A stretch of DNA of 8,818 nt from Candidatus Melainabacteria bacterium (GCA_003175915.1 PSRH01000038.1:1-8818); one strand, 5' to 3'. Positions 1 to 6,770 are shown, counted from the first letter of the stretch. Notes: generated by a model from the letters alone, not told the origin. Made by a program: numbers and translations.

Positions 1-135
1 TACGGCATTGAGAATTTGAATAATCTCGATCAACTGCCGGCGAAGGGCATTTTGCTCTTTTGCGGAGTTCCGGCCCTCGAGGGAGGTACCGGTTGTCCTG
101 CGCGAGTCGTAGCGATCGTCGATCGACCTAATTGA
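1..135 (+). CDS. Cyclase family protein (kynurenine formamidase-like), C-terminal fragment
   Basis: Frame 1 is open from the window edge to a TGA at 133-135, giving the last 44 residues of a protein whose start lies outside the window. The fragment reads ENLNNLDQLP, then a hydrophobic strand, then a Gly-rich stretch (EGGTGCPARV) leading to VVAIV. This is the usual ending of the cyclase/arylformamidase family (Pfam PF04199 type), where 'ENL.NLD.LP' is followed by '.GG(T/S)G.PARV.A'. Family members are metal-dependent hydrolases acting on N-formylkynurenine or other amides and lactones. The metal-binding HxGTHxD motif would be in the missing N-terminal part, so the substrate cannot be judged. 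The gene converges on the hydrolase at 147-1049 with only 11 bases between the two stop codons. The family call is fairly firm; the function is inference. Confidence 0.72.
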   Translation, partial: YGIENLNNLDQLPAKGILLFCGVPALEGGTGCPARVVAIVDRPN

Positions 136-146
136 AGAATGTATCG

Positions 147-1049
147 TCAGTTCTGGGAAAAGAACGTGACCATACGAGGAATAGCCGGTGTAATAGCCTG
201 GAAATGGTCTGCTCCTGGAATGTCCTCAATAATGATGGTCTTGCCTTTTGCGCCAGGTCGGTTGGACATGTCTTGTGCCAAGCGTTTGTATTCGCCTTCA
301 ACTTGATCGTTACTGCCATAACATAGCAACATCGGGCAGGTTAAGTGTGACACCCAGAGAGCAGGCGCTCTCAGTTCAAGCTCGTGTTCGCCCTTCTGAT
401 CGAAGGGAATGATTTCCTGGTAGAGGTTGTTTCCCATAGCCATATTGGGATAACCACCGCAAGCGGCTACCTTTTTCAGTCTTCCATCTGATTCGGCAAG
501 CAGCATTACGTTAGTGGCACCCAAACTGTGTCCGGCAGCGAACAACATATGAGGATCTACTTGGGGTAGCTTTGCCAGGTAATTCAAGGCCGCCTTCAAA
601 TCATCAATCTCTCCGAAACAGAGCTCGAAATTCCCCGGGTTGCCATTTTCACCGCGCACGGATGGCACCATGACGACAAAGCCGGCGTCGACAAAGGGAC
701 GAACTGCCGCTATGTCACCTGCGCCAACGGAATAGCCGCCGTGGGCAAAAAGCACAGCAGGACTTTTGCCCCTTTTGTGAGGGAAGATCAACCAGGCCTT
801 TAACTTCTTTCCACCCGAGTTGTAAAAAATTGGCTTGATGCTCGGGGCTTGAGGGTCACCGTCGGGTGCCGGGCCACGCTTGACGAGCTTGGTCGGAAAT
901 TTTGCTCGCTCAGCGTCCAGGGAGGATTGTTGATAATACTGGTTTCTTTCACTTGTCTGTTTCGCAGCCATGAATGCAGCGAATCCGAAAACAATACCCA
1001 GAAAGCAAAAGGTACCGACAATGACTGCTGTGTTGTTCTGCGAGGTCAT
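147..1049 (-). CDS. Membrane-anchored alpha/beta hydrolase (dienelactone hydrolase / S9 peptidase-like)
   Basis: A 300-residue protein of the alpha/beta hydrolase fold. Residues about 7-29 form one hydrophobic segment (VIVGTFCFLGIVFGFAAFMA), likely an uncleaved anchor that leaves the catalytic domain outside the cytoplasm. The catalytic landmarks are in order. HGG at 103-105 lies in the oxyanion-hole loop. GHSLG at 173-177 is the nucleophile elbow (Ser175). GSNDQ has the likely acid Asp248, and ADHF has the catalytic His282. The reading frame stays open upstream to 1235, but I chose ATG at 1049 because GGGAGG sits 9-10 bases before it. The longer form would also run into the divergent gene starting at 1169, and its extra 62 residues look non-coding. 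The substrate is unknown: esterase, lactonase or peptidase are all possible. It shares a 119-base divergent intergenic region with the next gene. Confidence 0.85.
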   Translation of the reverse strand: MTSQNNTAVIVGTFCFLGIVFGFAAFMAAKQTSERNQYYQQSSLDAERAKFPTKLVKRGPAPDGDPQAPSIKPIFYNSGGKKLKAWLIFPHKRGKSPAVLFAHGGYSVGAGDIAAVRPFVDAGFVVMVPSVRGENGNPGNFELCFGEIDDLKAALNYLAKLPQVDPHMLFAAGHSLGATNVMLLAESDGRLKKVAACGGYPNMAMGNNLYQEIIPFDQKGEHELELRAPALWVSHLTCPMLLCYGSNDQVEGEYKRLAQDMSNRPGAKGKTIIIEDIPGADHFQAITPAIPRMVTFFSQN

Positions 1050-1152
1050 ATAAGAGTTCCTCCCGCCCTTCAGTTTGCGATTTGCCTTAAGTAACCATAT
1101 TGAATCAGCTTGATTTCCATGAATTCTCGATACTTTGCGATCTGGCGAGGCA

Positions 1153-1158
1153 TAAAAT
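1153..1158 (+). promoter_or_regulatory. Candidate -10 box for the gene at 1169
   Basis: TAAAAT (5 of 6 matches to TATAAT) ends exactly 10 bases before ATG 1169. No Shine-Dalgarno-like sequence lies between them and no clear -35 element is upstream. With normal -10 to start-site spacing, transcription would begin within a few bases of the ATG, so this would be a leaderless or nearly leaderless mRNA. The geometry matches that at 7385-7390. Confidence 0.4.
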
Positions 1159-1168
1159 AGAATGGTAG

Positions 1169-2575
1169 ATGAAGGTGGCTCTACCCAGGCGGGGTGCAAG
1201 AAAGCCAGTGACGAAAAGCCGGAATCAGGACTCAAAATTTGGTTTGACCAGCAAAGTCTGGGGTCGGTTCAGGGCGTCATTCTTGGGTATTGGCCTAACA
1301 GCTTTGCTTCTGGCGTTCAACGCTGATTACGCTAGAGCTGACTCATCTTCATTTTTAAGCGACATATCTCAACTGGAGAACAGTTTCTTCGATCATGACT
1401 ATAAAGGTGAGGACGACACTGCTCGCCTCGATCGTCTTGAGAAGTTTGTTTTCGGTGAAGTGCATAGCGGCTCCGAGGGACAGCGAATTACTAAATTATT
1501 ACTGGCAACGCCGCCGGGTCGGAAAAAAATAGACAAGGAAGATTCGACTGGCACAGTTAAAAGCAGTGAGAAGATTGAGAATCAGAGCTCATCTGAGCCG
1601 GAAGAGTCTGGGGAAAGTTCATCAGCCGGCTGGCAAGATCAGCGCCTAGCGTCTCTAGAAAAGCAAATTTTAGGCACAACATACAGTGGTGAAAGTGCTG
1701 GCAAACGAGTAGCTCGATTGGAGAAGACAAAATTTGGACACTCCTCCGGTAATGGGAATATCGATGATCGTCTTACCATTCTTGAAGCCTACGCCAAAAG
1801 TCCGAATGCACCCAGCCAGCCTGCAGAGCGCACTATTGAGAGCCCTGAAATGCCCCAGGAAGAAGCACAAGAGTCCGGCTTTCAGCCTGAGGGCTCGGCA
1901 CAATTACCGACTAGCGTAAATCAAGAAATGGGCAATCTCGTTCAACGGGTTGGTGCTATGGAAATCACCGTGTTCGGACATAAGAGCACCAAATTGCCTC
2001 TCTTAGAACGTATCCAACGCCTGGAAAAGGAAGTCGGTGTTAACACCCAGGAGCTTGCTCAGAAGGATCTGCCTACCCAGGTCGATAGTCTCTGGTCGCA
2101 AGTAGGGTCGAATAGCCAGATCTCAGGAAGCCGCAAATTTAAAACGCGCATGATGCCCAGCGATAGTTATGCCTCAGGAACCTTCTCTGAACCAGGCGAT
2201 CAAATCGGCCAAAATTTCAATGACAGTCAAAATCAAGGCACTCACCAGTCTTGGTTGCACAAACTGGGAAGAGCAATTGGAGGGGTAGGTGGACTGGCGG
2301 CCGGGGCGCTCATGTCACCGAGCTTCTCTCCCTATTATGGCTATGGTGGATATAATCCTTACGGTCCATATGGTATGTACGGAAACTCGTACATGAATCC
2401 GTACCTTTCTCCATGGGGTGGTGGATTTGGCGGCTACGGTGGCTACTATCCAGGTCTTGGTACCTACGGAGGCTACTATCCAGGCCTTGGTACCTATGGT
2501 GGCTACTATCCGGGTCTTGGTACCTATGGTTGGGGTGGCAGTCCATTCGGGGGAAACTCCTTCATCCATTTTTGA
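1169..2575 (+). CDS. Secreted repeat protein with R[LV]xx[LM]ExxxFG motifs and Gly/Tyr/Pro-rich tail
   Basis: 468 residues; function unknown. The N-terminus has a long basic n-region, a hydrophobic core at about 36-50 (ASFLGIGLTALLLAF) and a plausible signal peptidase site after Ala57 (YARA|D). The middle carries a repeated motif R[LV]xx[LM]ExxxFG at residues 86-96, 159-169 (last position pair LG), 180-190, 201-208 (partial), 260-270 and 281-290 (ends VG). Low-complexity Ser/Glu/Pro linkers separate the copies. A glycine-zipper-like hydrophobic stretch lies at about 366-382. The tail from 384 is rich in Gly, Tyr, Pro and Asn and includes three perfect GYYPGLGTYG decapeptides (425-454). ATG 1169 has no ribosome binding site, but a -10-like box ends 10 bases upstream, so a leaderless start is plausible. 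GTG at codon 14 is an alternative start. I associate this repeat style with Obscuribacterales, from memory. A surface or envelope structural role is only inference. Confidence 0.8.
   Translation: MKVALPRRGARKPVTKSRNQDSKFGLTSKVWGRFRASFLGIGLTALLLAFNADYARADSSSFLSDISQLENSFFDHDYKGEDDTARLDRLEKFVFGEVHSGSEGQRITKLLLATPPGRKKIDKEDSTGTVKSSEKIENQSSSEPEESGESSSAGWQDQRLASLEKQILGTTYSGESAGKRVARLEKTKFGHSSGNGNIDDRLTILEAYAKSPNAPSQPAERTIESPEMPQEEAQESGFQPEGSAQLPTSVNQEMGNLVQRVGAMEITVFGHKSTKLPLLERIQRLEKEVGVNTQELAQKDLPTQVDSLWSQVGSNSQISGSRKFKTRMMPSDSYASGTFSEPGDQIGQNFNDSQNQGTHQSWLHKLGRAIGGVGGLAAGALMSPSFSPYYGYGGYNPYGPYGMYGNSYMNPYLSPWGGGFGGYGGYYPGLGTYGGYYPGLGTYGGYYPGLGTYGWGGSPFGGNSFIHF
2441..2530 (+). repeat. Three tandem 30-bp in-frame repeats
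   Basis: Units at 2441-2470, 2471-2500 and 2501-2530 differ at only a few third-codon positions (for example A/G in CCA/CCG and C/T in TAC/TAT). Each encodes GYYPGLGTYG. The unit length is a multiple of three, so copy-number change would lengthen or shorten the tail without a frameshift. The changes I can see are silent, which fits selection on the peptide or recent duplication. Confidence 0.95.
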
Positions 2576-2717
2576 AACTAAAGCAAATCTATTGCGAATG
2601 CCTGTAGATCTGGCGGGACAAGTCAAGAGCAATAGGCAAAGGTTCTTGGGATCTAAATTTGGTTGATCGTAACAATACCAATCTAGTACAGTTACGACCG
2701 ATTACAATGCCAACGCC

Positions 2718-2733
2718 AACTCTTCTTAGAGTT
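2718..2733 (+). other. Small leader hairpin upstream of the 80-residue gene
   Basis: AACTCT and AGAGTT pair perfectly around a TCTT loop, 20 bases before the AAGGAG ribosome binding site of the next gene. A second inverted repeat, TCGTAAC (2667-2673) and GTTACGA (2691-2697), lies further upstream. Neither is followed by a T-run, so I do not call a terminator. The stems are short and may be chance. Confidence 0.3.
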
Positions 2734-2765
2734 AGCTGCGTGTGCCCTGAAGAAGGAGTCTGGAA

Positions 2766-3008
2766 ATGTTGCTAGTCAGAAATCTGCTCGTATTCGCCAT
2801 TCTGGCAACGTGCCTATCAACTGTTGCATTTGCCTATGATCTTGGTGATGATTCGACGGGCTCAAAAAATCAGACTCCCAAAGAAACTAAGCGCGGTGGC
2901 AAAGGAATATTCCGTCATCGCAAAATAGCGTCGGCGCCTGCGAAAGCTGAACCAAATTCAGCGACAACTCCTGCTGAAACTAACGAAAAGGTTAACGCTC
3001 CGCAGTAG
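2766..3008 (+). CDS. Small secreted basic protein of unknown function
   Basis: 80 residues, family not recognised. The start at ATG 2766 is well supported by AAGGAG at 2753-2758 with 7 bases of spacing. Residues 1-23 look like a Sec signal peptide: Arg5, a hydrophobic core (LLVFAILATCLSTVAFA) and cleavage after AFA|Y. The mature part of about 57 residues starts acidic (DLGDD), has a basic patch (KETKRGGKGIFRHRK, about residues 39-53) and ends in an Ala/Pro/Thr/Asn-rich low-complexity tail. Cys16 sits in LATC, which is not a good lipobox because Thr precedes the Cys. The gene lies 190 bases after the repeat protein, with its own leader, so it may be transcribed separately. A signal peptide, good ribosome binding site and coding-like composition support a real gene. 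I make no functional call. Confidence 0.65.
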   Translation: MLLVRNLLVFAILATCLSTVAFAYDLGDDSTGSKNQTPKETKRGGKGIFRHRKIASAPAKAEPNSATTPAETNEKVNAPQ

Positions 3009-3266
3009 ATCTGTTGGTGTGGTGGCGATGTGGTATCAGTCGCTCGTAGATGCGAACTTAAACTATGAGCCTGTATCCTCAAGTGTGCGCTTATGCAGAT
3101 TTATTTAATTGTATGCTTATTGGCACGGCGTATGAGTGTATATAGGCAGTCCACTGAAGTCGACATGACTAGGGCTTGACTTCTTTTCGACGCAAGCGTG
3201 CTCCTCGCTTCGCGGATTGAGGTCCGGTGCGCCTCGCTTGTGCACTAGGTCAAAGTACCAAGACTA
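3009..3266. other. Intergenic region with an imperfect 13-bp direct repeat
   Basis: These 258 bases hold no ORF with a ribosome binding site. Near the desaturase start, GTGCTCCTCGCTT (3198-3210) and GTGCGCCTCGCTT (3227-3239) form a direct repeat with one mismatch and a 29-base period. TTGACT at about 3177-3182 resembles a -35 box, but I see no convincing -10 at the right distance. The desaturase promoter presumably lies here, though I cannot place it. Confidence 0.4.
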
Positions 3267-4127
3267 GTGAGGGATCAGATTAATTGTTGCTTTCAGAACA
3301 TCTATCTCCAAGTGGTAGTATTAGCGGCTACGTTCTATACAAGGGTAACTATGCTCCTCGCGCTTGCGGTATTTGTTGCCAGCTTCTACTGGCACGGGCT
3401 CGGTATTACAATCGGCTATCACCGGCTGCTCGCTCATCGTTCATTCAGATGTCCCAAATTGGTCGAGTACTTTTGGGTGTTTGGCGGCTACTTAGCCATG
3501 CAAGCTTCCCCGGCTTGGTGGGTGACGGTGCATCGCGCTCATCACAAGCACGCTGATAAAGAGCTGGATCCGCACTCGCCCAAGATAAGCCATTTTCACT
3601 CTTATATTGGTTGGCTCTTCCGGCAGAACTTTGATGTTATAAACCCTGAAGTTCTCGCTACCGATTTGCTCAAAGATCCCGTTTATCGTTTTCTTGAGCG
3701 AGGTGAAGACGCTTTGCAATGGACGAGCAATATTCTCTTCAGAGTGCTTTTGTTTTATTGCTTTGGTTGGAAGATTTGTCTTCTCAACTCGTTAGGCGCT
3801 TTCTGCGCTTTCCAGGTACCGCTTATGTTGAACCTCTTCTGCCATCTGCCTAATCTTGGCTATCGACGTTTCGCCACTCCCGATCAGTCAAAGAACGTAA
3901 AGTGGGTAGGTCTCCTTGCTGCAGGCGAAGGTTGGCACAACAATCATCACGCCTTTCCGGGTTCGGCGAGAATGGGCTTCACCAAGTCCGAAGTCGATTT
4001 TTCCTGGTTGGTCATAAGCGCCATGCGCAAACTCGGCTTAGTCAATCATGTCAACGATGCCCTGGGGGCGCCCAAAGAAGTGTTTAAGTGCAAGCAGATT
4101 GACTTTTACGCCGCAGCGGATCACTAG
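3267..4127 (+). CDS. Fatty acid desaturase (acyl-CoA / acyl-lipid delta-9 type)
   Basis: Integral-membrane di-iron desaturase that would introduce a cis double bond into a saturated acyl chain, using O2 and an electron donor. All three histidine boxes are present: HRLLAH (52-57), HRAHH (89-93) and HNNHH (224-228, in GEGWHNNHH). Asn189 in the NLFCH segment (189-193) matches the extra metal-ligand region of the SCD-like family. Hydrophobic stretches at about 13-50, 66-82 and 155-192 fit the usual membrane hairpins. The start is uncertain. The open frame begins after a TAG at 3246-3248. GTG 3267 keeps most of the family's first membrane segment but has no clear ribosome binding site. ATG 3351 (codon 29) has AAGGG 5 bases upstream but would trim that segment. 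I keep GTG 3267 provisionally. Stop TAG overlaps the stop of the convergent cfa gene. Confidence 0.93.
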   Translation: MRDQINCCFQNIYLQVVVLAATFYTRVTMLLALAVFVASFYWHGLGITIGYHRLLAHRSFRCPKLVEYFWVFGGYLAMQASPAWWVTVHRAHHKHADKELDPHSPKISHFHSYIGWLFRQNFDVINPEVLATDLLKDPVYRFLERGEDALQWTSNILFRVLLFYCFGWKICLLNSLGAFCAFQVPLMLNLFCHLPNLGYRRFATPDQSKNVKWVGLLAAGEGWHNNHHAFPGSARMGFTKSEVDFSWLVISAMRKLGLVNHVNDALGAPKEVFKCKQIDFYAAADH

Positions 4128-5401
4128 GAACGTGCGCGCGCTGATAAAGCTGATGCGCTGTCAGCTAGCACCACCGGCAGCGCTGACTGAGTATCCATTG
4201 TGTTCAACATTTCTTTGAACATATAATCACGTGTCAGAGGAACTGCATTTACGTCTTTGGCCAGCTGTATTTGGAAGACCATGGTACTCAGGTGCAGAAA
4301 ATCCATCTCAGCACCCATCAAGTAGAATTCCCACATCCGACAGAAGCGCTCGTCATACATCTGCTTCACGGTTTCACGATGGCGTTCAAAATTGGCTCGC
4401 CAACGCCTGAGCGTATAAACATAATGCAGCCGCAGGATCTCGATGTCCGTGGTCCACAGACCTAATTTCTCAATGGTGGGAAGCACTTCCGACATTGCTG
4501 GAGCGTAGCCTCCCGGAAAGATGTATTTTTCCATCCAATTATCATTGGGCCCCGGGCCGTCCATGCGGCCGATCGAATGCAAAAGAGCTACGCCATCTTG
4601 TTTCAGCAATGCTTTTACCTGGGCGAAGAATTCCCGGTAATGCTGCAAACCGACTGCCTCGAACATAGCGATTGAGACAACGCGATCATATGATCCAGTT
4701 TCTTCTCGATAATCGCGCAGGTGGAAGCTAACTCGTTTAGACAGTCCTTCCTTTTGGGCGCGCTCGACGGCAATTTTGTACTGCTCTTCTGAGAGAGTGA
4801 TGGCGGTTACCTCTACGCCAAAGTTCTTGGCAAGATATAGGGCCAGCCCCCCGAAGCCGCAGCCAATTTCAAGAACTTTGTGACCAGGCTTGAGCAGCAG
4901 CTTCGAAGCTATGACCCGCTTCTTATCAAACTGGGCCGTTTCAAGATCGTTTTCCGGATCGGTGAAATAACCGCATGAATATTGCATGTCGCTGTCCAGG
5001 AATAATTTGAAAAGATTGGGCGAGAGGTCATAGTGATGCGCCACATTCTTACGTGATGTTGCAATTGAGTTGCGCTGAATGAAGCGCGTGACCGGGGTGA
5101 AGGCCTCGCCTACGACTTCCCAGGGCATGGCAGGGGCATCGTGGTAGTTGATGGCAAAAAGCTCAAGCAAGTCATAGAGAGTACCCTGCTTCATGGTCAA
5201 CCGTTCGTCCATGTACGCTTCGCCGAGGTTTAAAGTGAAGTCCTGGGCTAGCTTGAGGAGAAATCCTCTGTCATGGAATTGAACACTTACTTTTGGGCCG
5301 GGTTCGCAACCGATGATGTCCGTTACCCTGCCATCCGCATCAATTATTTGCAGGTGTCCCCGGCGAATCAGCCGCTTCAAGAAAAACTCTATGATTGCCA
5401 T
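4124..5401 (-). CDS. cfa: Cyclopropane-fatty-acyl-phospholipid synthase
   Basis: A 425-residue S-adenosylmethionine-dependent enzyme that adds a methylene bridge across cis double bonds of membrane phospholipid acyl chains. The N-terminal domain (about 1-110) has the 'LIRRGHLQIIDADG' opening typical of bacterial CFA synthases. The methyltransferase domain follows: AHHYDLSPNLF at 121-131, YSCGYF with the conserved Cys143, and the SAM-binding VLEIGCGFGG at 176-185. Later come MFEAVG (Glu248), LLHSIG (His275), FPGGYAP at 295-301 and HYVYTLRRW with Tyr327. By family knowledge Cys143, Glu248, His275 and Tyr327 correspond to the bicarbonate/active-site set of E. coli Cfa. The residue after the Glu is Ala rather than the His common in proteobacteria. 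The length is slightly above E. coli Cfa, with a short Ala/Ser/Arg-rich tail. ATG 5401 lacks a strong ribosome binding site, but the N-terminus aligns with the family from this Met. It is convergent with the desaturase, a likely supplier of its unsaturated substrate. Confidence 0.95.
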   Translation of the reverse strand: MAIIEFFLKRLIRRGHLQIIDADGRVTDIIGCEPGPKVSVQFHDRGFLLKLAQDFTLNLGEAYMDERLTMKQGTLYDLLELFAINYHDAPAMPWEVVGEAFTPVTRFIQRNSIATSRKNVAHHYDLSPNLFKLFLDSDMQYSCGYFTDPENDLETAQFDKKRVIASKLLLKPGHKVLEIGCGFGGLALYLAKNFGVEVTAITLSEEQYKIAVERAQKEGLSKRVSFHLRDYREETGSYDRVVSIAMFEAVGLQHYREFFAQVKALLKQDGVALLHSIGRMDGPGPNDNWMEKYIFPGGYAPAMSEVLPTIEKLGLWTTDIEILRLHYVYTLRRWRANFERHRETVKQMYDERFCRMWEFYLMGAEMDFLHLSTMVFQIQLAKDVNAVPLTRDYMFKEMLNTMDTQSALPVVLADSASALSARARS

Positions 5402-5576
5402 AAGAAATGCTCTATTGAAAAACGCAGTGAATTGATCAGGTTCTCAACAGTACAGGATTGGCCGCGAAATCACCTGGTTTTCAAAGTATTTTTCTTGGAC
5501 TTAGCGAAGCTTAAGATCAGGCGCAGCTACATTCGAGAGAATGAACCGGCGAACTGGAGTTTAGATGAGTTAGATC

Positions 5577-6539
5577 TTAATGCGCTTCGGCTGACCGTCG
5601 ACGACGGCCGCTCAGCAGGTAGATGGCCGATCTCACTTCGATTAGTGGATCGTCTGATGGATCGATACCGTCCACCCGCGGGATCGGATCAAAGATTATC
5701 TTGCGCATTTCAGGATCTGCAGCGTTGACCCGTTCTTTCAACGTGATTGTTCCGAATTCCACTTCTGTGCGAGTCTCCGGCCAAATTATTGTCGAGTCGG
5801 AGACATTGTCTTCCGTCGCGGCCAACTGCACGACGATGCGCAATTTGATTGGGCCTTTAGCAAGTCGCTCTGAGAGCTCATCCGCCAGAAAGTTTTCTGA
5901 TTTGCTTTGCGCTTGCCCGGTGGTGAGATATTGATTGCCGCCCTCCGGGCGGATTCTAAACCGACCGTATCGGCTCAGTCCATCCTTGTTCGTGAATTTG
6001 AATGCAGTGACGGCAAAATAAGATTCGGTAGCGTAACTAACCGGAATCGGCTTTGGATCTTCAAGAAATTTCTTGGCCTTCGGATACTTGGCAAAGAATT
6101 TGTCTAGAGCCGTTGGCTTGGCCGCTTCCGGTCCACTTGCAGCAAGAGCCCGGGCCAATTCAAGAAACTCCTCACCGGTTTTTGTAGGAAATCCATCATG
6201 CGAGTGACCAATGATGTCGGTATGAACATGCTCTGCCAGATAAAAGCGAACCGCAAAGCCTCTCGGGCCAGCGCCATTGGGATCATTATCGCGAATGGTC
6301 GGTACGCCGGCGAAATTGGAGAAGCGAACAACTACCGGTGTTGATTCTCGGCTGGCATGCGGCGCCCGTGTTAAGCTTGCTGCTTGAGGTGACGGCGTGA
6401 AGATGCCGGAACACATAACACCCTTAGCGTGCACAGGTCTGAAACCCGGATGCAATCCGAATAATTGATCTAGAGAATCGAGTAAGTCTGTGATCAGTGT
6501 ATTGCTCGGCATGGATTGCGTCTTTTGATCGACCGTCAT
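5577..6539 (-). CDS. Catalase-family peroxidase (SrpA-like, minimal heme catalase fold)
   Basis: 320 residues, well below the roughly 480 or more of monofunctional catalases, which fits the short catalase-related peroxidase (SrpA-like) group. Landmarks: FRPVHAKG with the distal-pocket His37, VRFSNFAGVP (71-80), the Gly-rich DNDPNGAGPRGFAVRF (84-99) and HTDIIGHSHDGFPTKTG (106-122). Near the C-terminus are FDPIPRVDGIDPSDDP (283-298) and RSAIY (Arg303, Tyr307), matching the RxxxY pattern in which Tyr is the proximal heme ligand. No signal peptide is apparent, so it is probably cytoplasmic. It would remove H2O2 or organic peroxides using heme; whether catalatic or peroxidatic activity dominates cannot be read. 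AGGGGG (6548-6553) lies 8 bases before ATG 6539 and supports this start. A leader hairpin overlaps that site. cfa follows on the same strand after 175 bases. Confidence 0.9.
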   Translation of the reverse strand: MTVDQKTQSMPSNTLITDLLDSLDQLFGLHPGFRPVHAKGVMCSGIFTPSPQAASLTRAPHASRESTPVVVRFSNFAGVPTIRDNDPNGAGPRGFAVRFYLAEHVHTDIIGHSHDGFPTKTGEEFLELARALAASGPEAAKPTALDKFFAKYPKAKKFLEDPKPIPVSYATESYFAVTAFKFTNKDGLSRYGRFRIRPEGGNQYLTTGQAQSKSENFLADELSERLAKGPIKLRIVVQLAATEDNVSDSTIIWPETRTEVEFGTITLKERVNAADPEMRKIIFDPIPRVDGIDPSDDPLIEVRSAIYLLSGRRRRSAEAH

Positions 6540-6550
6540 TGGAATTTCCC

Positions 6551-6583
6551 CCTGAGCAGTTCAGCCTGTTTATCAGGCTCAGG
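6551..6583 (-). promoter_or_regulatory. Catalase leader hairpin overlapping the ribosome binding site
   Basis: In the mRNA sense, CCTGAGC (6583-6577) can pair with GCTCAGG (6557-6551), a 7-bp stem whose 3' arm includes the AGG of the AGGGGG ribosome binding site. An alternative 6-bp hairpin, AGCCTG/CAGGCT with a 5-base loop (6579-6563), uses three of the same bases, so the two cannot fully form together. Alternative pairing next to a ribosome binding site could control translation. That is inference from base pairing alone. Confidence 0.35.
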
Positions 6584-6770
6584 ATAACGGCTAATTGCGG
6601 AAGTTGCCTTAAATTCAAAGACCACCGAACAGAGCAATTCTCGGGTTCTTGAAATCCCTCGAAGTAAATTTGACGCCGATGCGAGAGGAACCAACCCTGA
6701 GGGACATCCGTCTCAACTCAGGCGTATCACTGGTTCAATAGATTTTCAGCTCAACAATGGAGGAGCTCAG

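Noticed and set aside
115..127. CGATCGTCGATCG as a cyanobacterial HIP1 (GCGATCGC) element
   Set aside because: It is not an exact HIP1 octamer and HIP1-like sites are not abundant in the window. It lies in the 3' end of the cyclase-family coding sequence.
1050..1235. N-terminal extension of the hydrolase reading frame by 62 residues
   Set aside because: It overlaps the start of the divergent gene at 1169, has no ribosome binding site, and the internal ATG 1049 has a good GGGAGG followed directly by the membrane anchor.
2441..2530. Possible CRISPR-like array
   Set aside because: The 30-bp units are directly contiguous with no spacers and lie in frame within a coding region.
2315..2632. Minus-strand ORFs (105 and 78 codons) opposite the Gly/Tyr-rich tail
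   Set aside because: They are open because the 30-bp repeat lacks stops in several frames. The products are low-complexity repeats antisense to a well-supported gene.
2811..2813. Lipobox at Cys16 of the small secreted protein
   Set aside because: The context is L-A-T-C; Thr at -1 is atypical and a better signal peptidase I site (AFA|Y) lies 7 residues later.
5511..5580. Inverted repeat TTAAGATC / GATCTTAA around the catalase-cfa gap
   Set aside because: The arms are only 8 bp and 54 bases apart, and one overlaps the catalase stop. No T-run follows, so it is too weak to call a terminator or operator.
5273..5728. Plus-strand 151-codon ORF
   Set aside because: It is antisense to the start of cfa and the end of the catalase gene, both firmly identified. 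It has no recognisable domain and no ribosome binding site that I can see.
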